This document shows, piece after piece, positions 41,601 through 49,560 of a stretch of DNA of 64,000 nucleotides. Both the position numbers and the translations under genes were made by a program. Position 1 is the stretch's first letter. Each line of letters opens with the position of its first letter. Origin of the DNA: Polyangium mundeleinium (GTDB lineage: Bacteria > Myxococcota_A > Polyangia > Polyangiales > Polyangiaceae); assembly GCF_028369105.1 (NCBI RefSeq), contig NZ_JAQNDO010000001.1, positions 11,068,501-11,132,500 of the forward strand, given 5' to 3'. The notes under the pieces were generated by a model, which searched no databases, was not told the origin of the DNA, and saw only the letters and a program-made list of their open reading frames with translations.

Positions 41601-42938
41601 ATGTCGGTGAAAAGCACGTTGCCCCTTCATTCCCGGGCCAAGGAGCTACGCCTCGACGGCTTCTCGCTCACCGTCATCGAGGGCCCCGGCTCCGGCGCCT
41701 CGTTCCGCGCCGAGATGCGCGAGGTCTCCGTCGGCACGGCCCAGGGAAACGACCTCGTGCTCGCCGATCCCACCGTCTCGCGCCACCATTTCAGCCTCTC
41801 GGCGACGCCCGAGGGGTATCTCTTGAAGGACCTCGGCTCCTCGAACGGGACCTGGGTCTCGGGCATGCGTGTCCTCTCCGGTTACGTCGAGCCCGGCGCC
41901 CGCGTGCGCGTCGGCCGGACGACGCTCCTCGTCGACCAGGTGAACGAGGACATCTGCGAGGCGCTGAGCCCCGAAGACGGCTTCGGCCCGCTGCTCGGCC
42001 AGAGCTCCGCCATGCGCCGCATTTTCGCGGCCTTGCCCCGCGTCGCGCAATCCGACAGCACGGTGCTCCTCGAAGGCGAGACGGGCACGGGAAAAGGCGT
42101 CCTCGCGGCGGCCATTCACGAGGCGAGCCCGCGCGCCACGGGGCCGTTCGTCGTGCTCGATTGCGCGGCCATCGCGCCGACGCTCATCGAGAGCGAGCTC
42201 TTTGGCCACGTCAAGGGCTCGTTCACGGGCGCGCAGGCCGACCGCGCGGGCGCATTCGAGCAAGCGAAGGGCGGCACCATTTTCATCGACGAAATCGGCG
42301 AGCTGCCCCTCGACATGCAGCCGAAGCTGCTCCGCGCCTTGGAGGAGCGCAGCGTCAAGCGCGTCGGCGGCAACCAGCGCGTCAAGCTCGACGTCCGCGT
42401 GATTGCCGCGACGAACCGCGACCTGCGCACGGAGGTCAACCGCAACGCATTCCGCGCCGACCTGTTCTACCGGCTCAACGTGGTGCGCATCCACGTCCCG
42501 CCGCTGCGCGAGCGCACCGGCGACATCGAGCGGCTCGCGCGCCATTTCCACGCCGATCTCGTCCCTGACAACCCCATCCCGGACGACCTCCTGGAGTCGC
42601 TCCGCCGTCAATCGTGGCCCGGCAACGTGCGCGAGCTGCGGGCCGCGATCGAGCGCGCCGTCCTCTTCAACGACCCGGCGATCCTGGCGCTCGGAAACGA
42701 CGTCGAGCCGGCCCCGGGGGTCAAGGATCGGGACGACGACATCGACCTCGAGGTTCCCTTCCGCGTGTGCAAGCAAAAAGCTTCAGATCAATGGGAGCGG
42801 CGGTACGTGCGGGCGCTCTTGCGGGCGACGCACGACAACATCTCGGAGGCCTCGCGCCGGGTGAAGATGGACCGCAGCCACCTGCGGACGTTGCTCCGGA
42901 AATACGGGTTTCGCGGGGCGGATGAAGGGGGGGCGTGA
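41601..42938 (+). CDS. FHA-domain sigma54-dependent transcriptional activator
   Basis: A 445-residue enhancer-binding protein. An N-terminal FHA domain (about 40-110; VSVGTAQGNDLVLADPTVSR, then LKDLGSSNGTWVSG) binds phosphothreonine, linking it to Ser/Thr kinases. The AAA+ domain has Walker A GETGTGKG at 159-166, the sigma54-contact loop GSFTGA at 206-211, Walker B TIFIDEIGEL, sensor AATNRDL and WPGNVREL. The C-terminal helix-turn-helix is ISEASRRVKMDRSHLRTLLR. The contact loop has Ser where most have Ala or Phe-flanked Ala, still a known-compatible variant. The ATG at 41601 was chosen because the FHA domain fits directly; the frame opens 23 codons earlier. Confidence 0.92.
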   Translation: MSVKSTLPLHSRAKELRLDGFSLTVIEGPGSGASFRAEMREVSVGTAQGNDLVLADPTVSRHHFSLSATPEGYLLKDLGSSNGTWVSGMRVLSGYVEPGARVRVGRTTLLVDQVNEDICEALSPEDGFGPLLGQSSAMRRIFAALPRVAQSDSTVLLEGETGTGKGVLAAAIHEASPRATGPFVVLDCAAIAPTLIESELFGHVKGSFTGAQADRAGAFEQAKGGTIFIDEIGELPLDMQPKLLRALEERSVKRVGGNQRVKLDVRVIAATNRDLRTEVNRNAFRADLFYRLNVVRIHVPPLRERTGDIERLARHFHADLVPDNPIPDDLLESLRRQSWPGNVRELRAAIERAVLFNDPAILALGNDVEPAPGVKDRDDDIDLEVPFRVCKQKASDQWERRYVRALLRATHDNISEASRRVKMDRSHLRTLLRKYGFRGADEGGA

Positions 42939-42945
42939 CCGCGTA

Positions 42946-43491
42946 GACGCCTTCCCGGACCCCGCGCACGCCTTTTCGGACCCTGCGCACGCCCTCCCGA
43001 ATGGCGTGGGCGCCTTCCCGAATGGCGTGGACGCCCTCTCGGACCTCGCGGACGCCCTCCCGAATGGCGTGGGCGCCTTCCCGAATGGCGTGGACGCCCT
43101 CCCGAATGGCGTGGACGCCCTCCCGAATGGCGTGGGCGCCCTCCCGAATGGCGTGGGCGCCTTCCCGAATGGCGTGGGCGCCTTCCCGAATGGCGTGGGC
43201 GCCCTCCCGAACCTCGTGGACGCCTTCCCGGACCTCGTGGACGCCTTCCCGAACCTCGTGGACGCCCTCCCGAACCTCGTGGACGCCCTCCCGAACCTCG
43301 TGGACGCCCTCCCGAACCTCGTGGACGCCCTCCCGAACCTCGTGGACGCCTTCCCGGACCTCGTGGACGCCTTCCCGGACCTCGTGGACGCCTTCTCGAA
43401 CCCCGCGCACGCCTTCCCGGACCCCGCGCACGCCTTCCCGGACCCCGCGCACGCCCTTGTTGACCGTGTCGACGCCTTGCCCGACCGCGAG
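42946..43491. repeat. 21-bp tandem repeat array B
   Basis: About 26 tandem units of 21 bp (24 well conserved) such as GACGCCCTCCCGAAC followed by CTCGTG, or GACGCCCTCCCGAAT followed by GGCGTG. Unlike array A all units are exactly 21 bp, so both strands stay open: DALPNLV-type heptads on + and HEVREGV-type heptads on -. It fills the 580 bp between the sigma54 activator and the NFACT-R gene. Any + ORF would run on antisense into NFACT-R and any - ORF into the activator, so I do not call a gene. Sub-families (NGV units first, NLV units later) show block-wise expansion. Confidence 0.9.
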
Positions 43492-43518
43492 CTGAGGGCG
43501 ACCGCCCCCGCCTCCCCC

Positions 43519-43905
43519 TCAATCGGTCGCGCCCGCGGGCGCCGCGGGCTTCACCTTGACGCTCTTGTAGCGGGCCAATTCCACGAGCCCCGCGGGAGCG
43601 CCGCGCGGCTTCGACACCTCGGACGCGCGGCAGAAATGCACCTCGACCTTCGGCGCCCCCCGTGATTTCGAATACCAGGCGGCCGCCGCGGCGGCGATCT
43701 CCACGACCGAACGGGGGACCTCGACGCGATCGGGGTTCCGCACGATGACGTGGCTGCCCGGTGTCCCGCCGCCGACGTGCAGCCACACGTCGTGCGGCTT
43801 GGCGACGTCGAACGTCAGGTAGTCGTTGTCCTCGGCGCCGCGGCCGATGAGGACCTCGAAGCCCTCCACGGTCACCGTACGGTACGGTCGTCCTTTGCTT
43901 GCCAC
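43519..43905 (-). CDS. NFACT-R (DUF814) domain protein, stand-alone
   Basis: A 128-residue protein consisting only of an NFACT-R/DUF814 domain: FEVLIGRGAEDNDYLTFDVA, then HDVWLHVGGGTPGSHVIVRN and VEIAAAAAAWYSKSRGAPKV. In full-length RqcH/FbpA proteins this domain follows the NFACT-N and coiled-coil parts and contacts RNA on the 60S or 50S subunit. Here the other domains are absent, a known bacterial arrangement of unknown job. The GTG at 43905 gives a start just before the domain (ASKGRPYRTVTVEG); no strong ribosome-binding site is seen. It is followed at its 3' end by array B. Confidence 0.82.
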   Translation of the reverse strand: MASKGRPYRTVTVEGFEVLIGRGAEDNDYLTFDVAKPHDVWLHVGGGTPGSHVIVRNPDRVEVPRSVVEIAAAAAAWYSKSRGAPKVEVHFCRASEVSKPRGAPAGLVELARYKSVKVKPAAPAGATD

Positions 43906-43936
43906 GCGCGGAGTCTGCCTTGCGCTCGGCCGAATC

Positions 43937-45388
43937 TCAAGAACAGGCGACAAGCCCGAGCTGACGAAGGCACGGCGCCACGACCTCACGCAGCGCCTCG
44001 CGCCGCAGCGCGCCGAGCGTCCGTGCCCCGAGCACGCCGAATTCCTCGTTTTCCACGGGCCCGGCCGCGGGATCCTTTTCGTGCATCGCTCGGGCCCGCT
44101 CGAACGCCCGCACGGTGGCCTCGCGCGCCTCGGCCCCGAACGTGCCCATCGCCCATTGCAAGGTCTTCCACGCGAGCGCCGCGTGCCGCGCCTCGTCCTC
44201 GGCGATCTGCGCGAGCACGGCCCGTAGACCCTCGTCCTTCACGTAACGCGCCACCTCCTGCCCCTCGGCCGCGCCGAGCGTCTCGCCCACGCAGCCCTCG
44301 ACCACGAGCGCCTCCACGAACGAAACGACGTCCGTCGCGAGCCGCGCCGTCGCCTCCGGGAGTTTGTCCGGCCCGATGATTCGCCCTCCGATTCGGGAGG
44401 CGATGGCATATTCGATCCGCGCGTGCTCCACCTCGTCGCGCGCGGCGTTTTGCGCCTCGGCGAGCAGCTCCGCGGGCGCGCCGAGCGCGAGGAGCTGGAG
44501 CGAAAAGCGCGCGAAGCTCGCGATCGAAGCGTGCTCCATGGCGGCGATGGCCGCGTGGTGCGCCGTGATCGCCTCACGCGCCTCCGCGGAGAGGTCTCCC
44601 GTGTCGAAGACAAGCGGCGCGCGCCAGTCGGCGCGGGCGCGCGGCTTCGCGGCGCGGGTCTCGCCTTCCACGACGAGGGGCCGGCCGATCACACAGGACA
44701 TCGACGCGCATTGCCAGGTCGGCTTCGCGCCCTTCGCGCCAATCGCCACGCAGGATCCGCCGGGCCGCGGGCTGTTCCCGCAATCCGCGTCGCTCTTGCA
44801 GGTGTCCTCCTTGGTCCGGCAAGCGAGCGTGACCTGCTCGTAACAACCATTGTGGTATGCCGACAAACCACAGGTGCTCCCCCCGCAATCGGCGTCCGTG
44901 CTGCAGGACGCTTCCCCGCAGACGGAGTTACGCGCGCGCAAAGCGCCCGTGCCCTTGCAGATGCAGGCCTTCCCGGCGCCGCAGTCTTCGTCGGTCTCGC
45001 ACGAGTACGTGCAGCCGCAATACGTGCCGACCTGCCCCACCCCGCTCGTACACTTCCCGTGCGGATGCTCCGTGCAATCGGCGTCCGTCTTGCAGGACTG
45101 GTGCCTCTCCGTGCCCGCGCAGGCGGGGATGTCGATCGTCGCGTCGCACGTCACGCGGCTCGCGCGGTGGACGTTCCCGTTTTTCTCGGCCACCCAGCCG
45201 ACGCGCTTCGACTTTTCCGGCTCGGGCTCGCCCTCGGGCGAAGGCTCGGCCGTCGCGCTCGAAGGCGTCGTGGGGATGGCGACGACGGCGCCTTCCCCGG
45301 CGCCGGACGAGGCAGGAGGAGAGGCCGAGCACGCGGCTCCGCCGATCGCGACGAGGAGGGAGAGGCGTAAACTTCGGTAACGATCCAC
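43937..45388 (-). CDS. Cys-rich lipoprotein with C-terminal ferritin-like diiron domain
   Basis: A 483-residue lipoprotein (lipobox IGGAAC). The N-terminal half has Cys repeats (CKTDADCTEHPHGKC, CETDEDCGAGKACIC and CSTDADCGGSTCG). The C-terminal half is a four-helix ferritin-like bundle with the expected metal ligands: Glu-His in AAMEHASIASFARF, ExxH in ARDEVEHARI, Glu in EGCVGETLGA and ExxH in AEDEARHAALAW. A paralogue lies at 50758-52080. Iron oxidation, peroxide removal or a diiron oxygenase are all possible. The GTG start at 45388 gives a short signal peptide; no clear ribosome-binding site. It is convergent with nothing and reads toward the NFACT-R gene 31 bp away. Confidence 0.82.
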   Translation of the reverse strand: MDRYRSLRLSLLVAIGGAACSASPPASSGAGEGAVVAIPTTPSSATAEPSPEGEPEPEKSKRVGWVAEKNGNVHRASRVTCDATIDIPACAGTERHQSCKTDADCTEHPHGKCTSGVGQVGTYCGCTYSCETDEDCGAGKACICKGTGALRARNSVCGEASCSTDADCGGSTCGLSAYHNGCYEQVTLACRTKEDTCKSDADCGNSPRPGGSCVAIGAKGAKPTWQCASMSCVIGRPLVVEGETRAAKPRARADWRAPLVFDTGDLSAEAREAITAHHAAIAAMEHASIASFARFSLQLLALGAPAELLAEAQNAARDEVEHARIEYAIASRIGGRIIGPDKLPEATARLATDVVSFVEALVVEGCVGETLGAAEGQEVARYVKDEGLRAVLAQIAEDEARHAALAWKTLQWAMGTFGAEAREATVRAFERARAMHEKDPAAGPVENEEFGVLGARTLGALRREALREVVAPCLRQLGLVACS

Positions 45389-45434
45389 GCCGCGAGCGTA
45401 CCACAGCTCCGCGCGGTGATGTCGCGTATCGTGA

Positions 45435-45833
45435 CTACGAGGCGCGCGAGGGGGTCTTCGCGACCAACGCGTCGCGGATCTGCGCGAGAAGATCGTGGTC
45501 CGTCTCCTGGGGCACCGCAGGCGCCGCAGGCCGCGGCCGCCTCGCCGCGTTGAGCGCCTTCACGAACAGGAAGAGCGCGAATCCTACGATCACGAAATTG
45601 ACCACGGCGGTCAGGAACTTCCCGTACTCGATCACTCCATGGCCGATCCGGAACGAGAGCTCGTCGAAGTTGGGTTTGCCGAAAATCGCCGCGATCAGGT
45701 TCATCAGAATGCCGTTCGTGAACGTCGTGACGACGGCATTGAATGCGGCGCCGAGGACGACGGCGACCGCGAGATCGATCACGCTGCCCCGAGATAGGAA
45801 GTCCTTGAATTCCTTGACGATCGCGTGAGCCAT
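45435..45833 (-). CDS. mscL: Large-conductance mechanosensitive channel
   Basis: A 132-residue MscL. The conserved first helix and pore are EFKDFLSRGSVIDLAVAVVL then GAAFNAVVTTFTNGILMNLI, a periplasmic loop follows, and the second helix is VVNFVIVGFALFLFVKALNA, with a charged C-terminal bundle. It opens under membrane tension to release solutes on hypo-osmotic shock. The ATG at 45833 follows GGGAGG with good spacing. It is divergent from the copper monooxygenase gene (132 bp) and lies 46 bp upstream of the ferritin-like gene. Confidence 0.95.
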   Translation of the reverse strand: MAHAIVKEFKDFLSRGSVIDLAVAVVLGAAFNAVVTTFTNGILMNLIAAIFGKPNFDELSFRIGHGVIEYGKFLTAVVNFVIVGFALFLFVKALNAARRPRPAAPAVPQETDHDLLAQIRDALVAKTPSRAS

Positions 45834-45964
45834 GGCGGCCTCCCTCCCGAGCAAGCTGTGCACGAGGCGTGCCACGAGATGTCGGCCCGCCGGGTTCTGG
45901 AACGCGCCGTGCAGCGGCCGCGAAAGACCATGCAGGTCGCCCCCGACACGAGAAGGAGGGCTCG

Positions 45965-47203
45965 ATGACACGGACACAGTGGATGCTGGCTACGATTTCA
46001 ATGTTCTCGCTGGTCGCGTGTGGCAGCAAGGAGGAAGACGCGAGCTCCCCGCTCCGGATCCCCACGTATCACGAGGACGTGGCGCCCATCCTCGCCGAGC
46101 ATTGCCAGAGTTGCCACGACAAGGGCGGCATTGCCCCGTTTTCCCTCGTCGATTACGAGGACGCGCGCCGGACCGCCGAGGCGCTCCGCATCGCCACGAC
46201 GTCGCGCAGCATGCCTCCGTTCGTCCTCGACAACAGCGGCGAATGCAACACGTACGTCGAGGGCCGCTGGCTCACGGACGCGCAGATCAAGACGATCGAG
46301 GCCTGGGCCCGCGCCGGCGCGCCCGAGGGAGAGCCGCCGAAGGGCGCGGCCCCCGCGCCGCGGGCCCTCGCGGAGCTCGATCGCGTCGACATGACGATCG
46401 ACATGAAGGATACGTATACCCCGGATGCCGCGAAGTTCGACGATTACCGGTGCTTCGTGCTCGATCCCGGGCTCACGGAGGACGTATTCATCACCGGCTT
46501 CCACGTTCGCCCGGGGGTCGCCTCGATGCTGCATCACCTCACGCTCTTCTCCATCGACACGAAGGAAGCGGAGGCCACGGCCGAGGCGCTCGACGCGGCC
46601 GAGCCCGGATTCGGGTATTCGTGCATCGACGACATCCACGTGCCGGACGCGCGCTGGCTCGTCGGCGCGGGCCCCGGCAGCGGGGCGCTTCGCTTCCCCG
46701 AGGGCACGGGGCTGCGCATGCGCGCCGGGCGGAAGACGATCCTGCAGATCCATTACAATCAAGAAAATGGGCGCCACGCCGATCGCACCCGGATCGACCT
46801 CATGCTCGCCCGGAATGTGCCGAAAGAGGCCATCGTGCAGCGCATCGCGGCCACGAACCTCCTCTTGCCACCGAGGCAAGCGAGCGTCGACCAGACCGCG
46901 GTCCAGCCCGTGCCCGTGGATCTCACCTTGTGGGGACTCTGGCCGCACATGCACAAGCTCGGGACGGGGATGCTCGTCACCGCGATGCACGACGGAGAAG
47001 AGAAATGCCTGGCCCGTGTGAACAGCTGGGATTTCCACTGGCAGGGGTTCGCCCATTACACGAAGCCCATCGACCTCTCGTGGGGCGACTCGATGCGCAT
47101 CACGTGCACGTACGACACGCGCGGGCGCGACACGACGACGTCCTGGGGTCAGGGCACGAACGACGAGATGTGCATCGCCTTTTTCTACCTGACGGCAAAT
47201 TGA
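45965..47203 (+). CDS. Lipoprotein with c-type haem motif and copper type II monooxygenase (PHM/DBH-like) domain
   Basis: A 412-residue lipoprotein (lipobox LVAC). Residues 47-51, CQSCH, are a c-type haem site in a short cytochrome segment (PILAEHCQSCHDKGGIAPFS). The rest is a peptidylglycine/dopamine-hydroxylase-like domain with all copper ligands: HH in ASMLHHLTLF, His in ILQIHYNQ, HxH in LWPHMHKLG and Met in NDEMCIAFFY. These enzymes hydroxylate aliphatic carbons with O2 and two electrons; here the fused haem could feed electrons in place of ascorbate. Substrate is unknown. The ATG at 45965 follows AAGGAGG. Confidence 0.85.
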   Translation: MTRTQWMLATISMFSLVACGSKEEDASSPLRIPTYHEDVAPILAEHCQSCHDKGGIAPFSLVDYEDARRTAEALRIATTSRSMPPFVLDNSGECNTYVEGRWLTDAQIKTIEAWARAGAPEGEPPKGAAPAPRALAELDRVDMTIDMKDTYTPDAAKFDDYRCFVLDPGLTEDVFITGFHVRPGVASMLHHLTLFSIDTKEAEATAEALDAAEPGFGYSCIDDIHVPDARWLVGAGPGSGALRFPEGTGLRMRAGRKTILQIHYNQENGRHADRTRIDLMLARNVPKEAIVQRIAATNLLLPPRQASVDQTAVQPVPVDLTLWGLWPHMHKLGTGMLVTAMHDGEEKCLARVNSWDFHWQGFAHYTKPIDLSWGDSMRITCTYDTRGRDTTTSWGQGTNDEMCIAFFYLTAN

Positions 47204-47281
47204 TGTCCGGGGCGAACGCTGTTCTCGGCCGATCGTGGAGAGCTTGACAGCCTCCGAAAAAAGCGGTTTGTTTGGTGGGCA

Positions 47282-47836
47282 ATGATTTCTGCCCGACGAA
47301 CCGTGCTCGCCTTCGGAATCACCCTTCTCGCGGCGACGGCGCTTCCGAGCGCGCCCGCCCTGGCCGTGCTTTCGGAGCAGGCGGTCGCCCCGAACGCACG
47401 CGTGGAGGACGCCGACGGAAAGGCGGTCGAGATCAAATCGCTGAAGGGCAAGCCGATCGTCATCGTCTACGACGACCGGACGTCGGCGCCGAAGAGCGAG
47501 GCATTCCGGCGCGAGCTCGTCAAGCTCCTGAAATCGGGCCCGTATACGTCGAAGGTGTCGCTCTTGATCGTCGCAGACGTGAGCCCCTACGATTTCTGGC
47601 CGGCGCGCGGCACGGTCAAGGACGCCGTCCGCGACGAGACGAAGAAGCAGGGGACGACGGTCTATTGCGATTGGACCGGCGGGATGCGCTCGGCGTACAA
47701 GCTGAAGAACGAGATCACGGGCGTGGTGATGGTGGGCAAGGAAGGACGCGTGATGTTCGCCAAGGAAGGCGTGCCCGCGGGCGCCGACCAGAAGCGGCTC
47801 GTCGACGCGCTGAAGGCCGAGGTCGAGGGGAGCTGA
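47282..47836 (+). CDS. Exported thioredoxin-fold protein, YtfJ-like
   Basis: A 184-residue periplasmic protein with a signal peptide (LAFGITLLAATALPSAPALA). The rest has the redoxin order: NARVEDADGKAVEIKSLKGK, then PIVIVYDDRTSAPKSEAFRR, LLIVADVSPYDFW and MVGKEGRVMFAKEGVPA. There is no CxxC, so it is not a disulphide reductase; the layout resembles YtfJ, whose function is poorly defined. A single Cys (VYCDWTG) remains. GGTGGG precedes the ATG. It follows the copper monooxygenase on the same strand by 78 bp and could be co-transcribed with it. Confidence 0.65.
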   Translation: MISARRTVLAFGITLLAATALPSAPALAVLSEQAVAPNARVEDADGKAVEIKSLKGKPIVIVYDDRTSAPKSEAFRRELVKLLKSGPYTSKVSLLIVADVSPYDFWPARGTVKDAVRDETKKQGTTVYCDWTGGMRSAYKLKNEITGVVMVGKEGRVMFAKEGVPAGADQKRLVDALKAEVEGS

Positions 47837-47891
47837 TCCGGCGCGTTCGCGGGATGGCCGGGGCGGTTCGGTCGCGGTAGAGTGCGCCGCG

Positions 47892-49541
47892 ATGTCCACC
47901 GCCGTCGCGGCGCCCCGGCCCTGGCTGCTCGGTCCATGGCCTGATCTCCTGCTCGGATGCGGGATCGGGTATGGGCTGCTCGTCCTCGCCCTCGCGGCGA
48001 CGGGCGCGCCGATGGGCTCGCTCGAAGGGTGGCTGCCGCTCGTCGTGCTCGTGACGGGGATTCCGCATTACGGGGCGACGTTGCTCCGCGTCTACGGGAC
48101 GGAATCGGCGCGCAAGCGGTATTTTCTTTATGCATTCCCCCTCGGTTTCCTGATCTGGGCGACGTTCGCGGGGTCGCTCGCCGCGCCGAGGCTCGGGACG
48201 TGGCTCATCACGCTCTATCTCACGTGGAGCCCGTGGCATTACACGGCGCAGAACTTCGGGCTCGTGATGATGTTCCTGCGCCGGGCCGGGATCACGCCGA
48301 GCCCGGCGCTCCGGCGGCTCGTCTGGACGTCGTTCGTCCTCTCGTTCGTGCTGGTCTTCGTGAACATCCACGGCTCGGCTTCCGCGGGCGGGGCCGATCC
48401 CCTGCAAGCGGCGAGCGCCGCTTACCGATTCGCGCCGCTCGGTATTCCTACGCGGTTTGCCCTGGGAGCGCTGGCCGTCGCGGGAATCTCGTACGTGGTC
48501 GTGACGGGCGTCGTGCTCCGGAAGCTCACGCAGATGGCAGGGACTGCGCGGCTCGTGCCGGCGCTCGCGCTCGTCGCGAGCCAGGCCGCGTGGTTCGTCC
48601 TGCCCGTGCTCCTCGGCTTCTTGCGACCGGCGCTTTATGGTCCGGGCGGCGCGACGGCGCTCGCGTTCATCTGGGTCGCGATCGCGCACAGCGTGCAATA
48701 TCTCTGGATCTCGTTCCATTACGCGCGCGCCTCCGGGAGCGTGGCCAAGGCGGCGCCGGCGGGGCTCACGTATCTCGGGAAAACCGTGCTCGCGGGCGCG
48801 GCGATCTGGGTGTTCCCCGCTCTCGTCTGCGCGCCAGGCGCGCTCGGGATCCTGCCGTTCGAATCGGGGCTCGGGCTGCTCGTGGCCGCCGCAGTGAACG
48901 TGCATCACTTCATCCTCGACGGGGCGATCTGGAAGCTCCGGGACGGAACGGTCGGCAATGTGCTCGTTGGACAAATGAGCGCGGCGCTGCAGACGGCCCC
49001 GGCGGCGAAGGGCCTCGGGGCGTGGGGGGTGCGGGCGGGGCTCGTCACGGCGGGGCTCGTCGCGGCGGGCGCGTGGGCGGGCGCGGCCTGGGAGAAAGAA
49101 ATGGGGATCCGGCGCGCGGCCGCGGCCGGGGATCTCGCGCGGGTCGAGGTCGCGGCGCGCAGGCTCGTGATGCTCGGGCGGGATGGCCCACGGATTCACG
49201 TGGCGATCGGGCGGCTGCACGAGGCGCGCGGGGAGAAGGACGCAGCGCACGCGGCGTACGAGGCGGCGCTCGCGCTCGATCCCGAGGACGCGACGGCGCT
49301 CGATCGGATCGCCGAGTCGTGGATCACGCGCGGGGATTTCCAGCGGGCGCTCGACGCCCGGTACCGAGCGACACGGAACGCGCCGGATCGCCCGGCCCTC
49401 CGGCGGCGGTACGAGGAGCTCCTTTCGCGATTGCAGGCGCCTCCCGAGGCGGGGGACACGGAGGTTATCGTGGTCGGCGGAGCGACCGCCCCGGCGGACG
49501 ACGCCGACGCCGCCACGCAGACGTCACGAACGACGCCTTGA
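47892..49541 (+). CDS. Polytopic membrane protein with histidine motifs and C-terminal TPR
   Basis: A 549-residue membrane protein I cannot name. Eight or more hydrophobic helices carry conserved-looking histidines at helix ends: VTGIPHYGATLLRVY, TWSPWHYTAQNFGLVMMFL, AHSVQYLWISFHYARAS and AVNVHHFILDGAIWKLRD. The pattern recalls membrane di-iron or carotenoid-cleaving enzymes (Brp/Blh), but the match is only in style. The C-terminal 140 residues are soluble with TPR-like helices (IGRLHEARGEKDAAHAAYEA). It starts 55 bp after the YtfJ-like gene; the ATP-grasp gene follows 19 bp later, so these two probably share a transcript. Confidence 0.65.
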   Translation: MSTAVAAPRPWLLGPWPDLLLGCGIGYGLLVLALAATGAPMGSLEGWLPLVVLVTGIPHYGATLLRVYGTESARKRYFLYAFPLGFLIWATFAGSLAAPRLGTWLITLYLTWSPWHYTAQNFGLVMMFLRRAGITPSPALRRLVWTSFVLSFVLVFVNIHGSASAGGADPLQAASAAYRFAPLGIPTRFALGALAVAGISYVVVTGVVLRKLTQMAGTARLVPALALVASQAAWFVLPVLLGFLRPALYGPGGATALAFIWVAIAHSVQYLWISFHYARASGSVAKAAPAGLTYLGKTVLAGAAIWVFPALVCAPGALGILPFESGLGLLVAAAVNVHHFILDGAIWKLRDGTVGNVLVGQMSAALQTAPAAKGLGAWGVRAGLVTAGLVAAGAWAGAAWEKEMGIRRAAAAGDLARVEVAARRLVMLGRDGPRIHVAIGRLHEARGEKDAAHAAYEAALALDPEDATALDRIAESWITRGDFQRALDARYRATRNAPDRPALRRRYEELLSRLQAPPEAGDTEVIVVGGATAPADDADAATQTSRTTP

Positions 49542-49560
49542 AGACCGGGACGAACGGAGT

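Noticed and set aside
42721-43452. Minus-strand ORF of HEVREGV heptads
   Set aside because: It would start within the repeat itself and run into the antisense of the sigma54 activator, with no promoter or ribosome-binding site seen.
42922-43665. Plus-strand ORF of 247 codons through array B, DALPNLV heptads
   Set aside because: It overlaps the end of the activator gene and runs antisense into the NFACT-R gene; open frames are expected from any in-frame 21-bp repeat, and there is no separate start signal.
47244-47272. Promoter TTGACA-17-TTTGTT before the YtfJ-like gene
   Set aside because: The -10 box is poor and the implied start site would fall after the ribosome-binding site, at the start codon.
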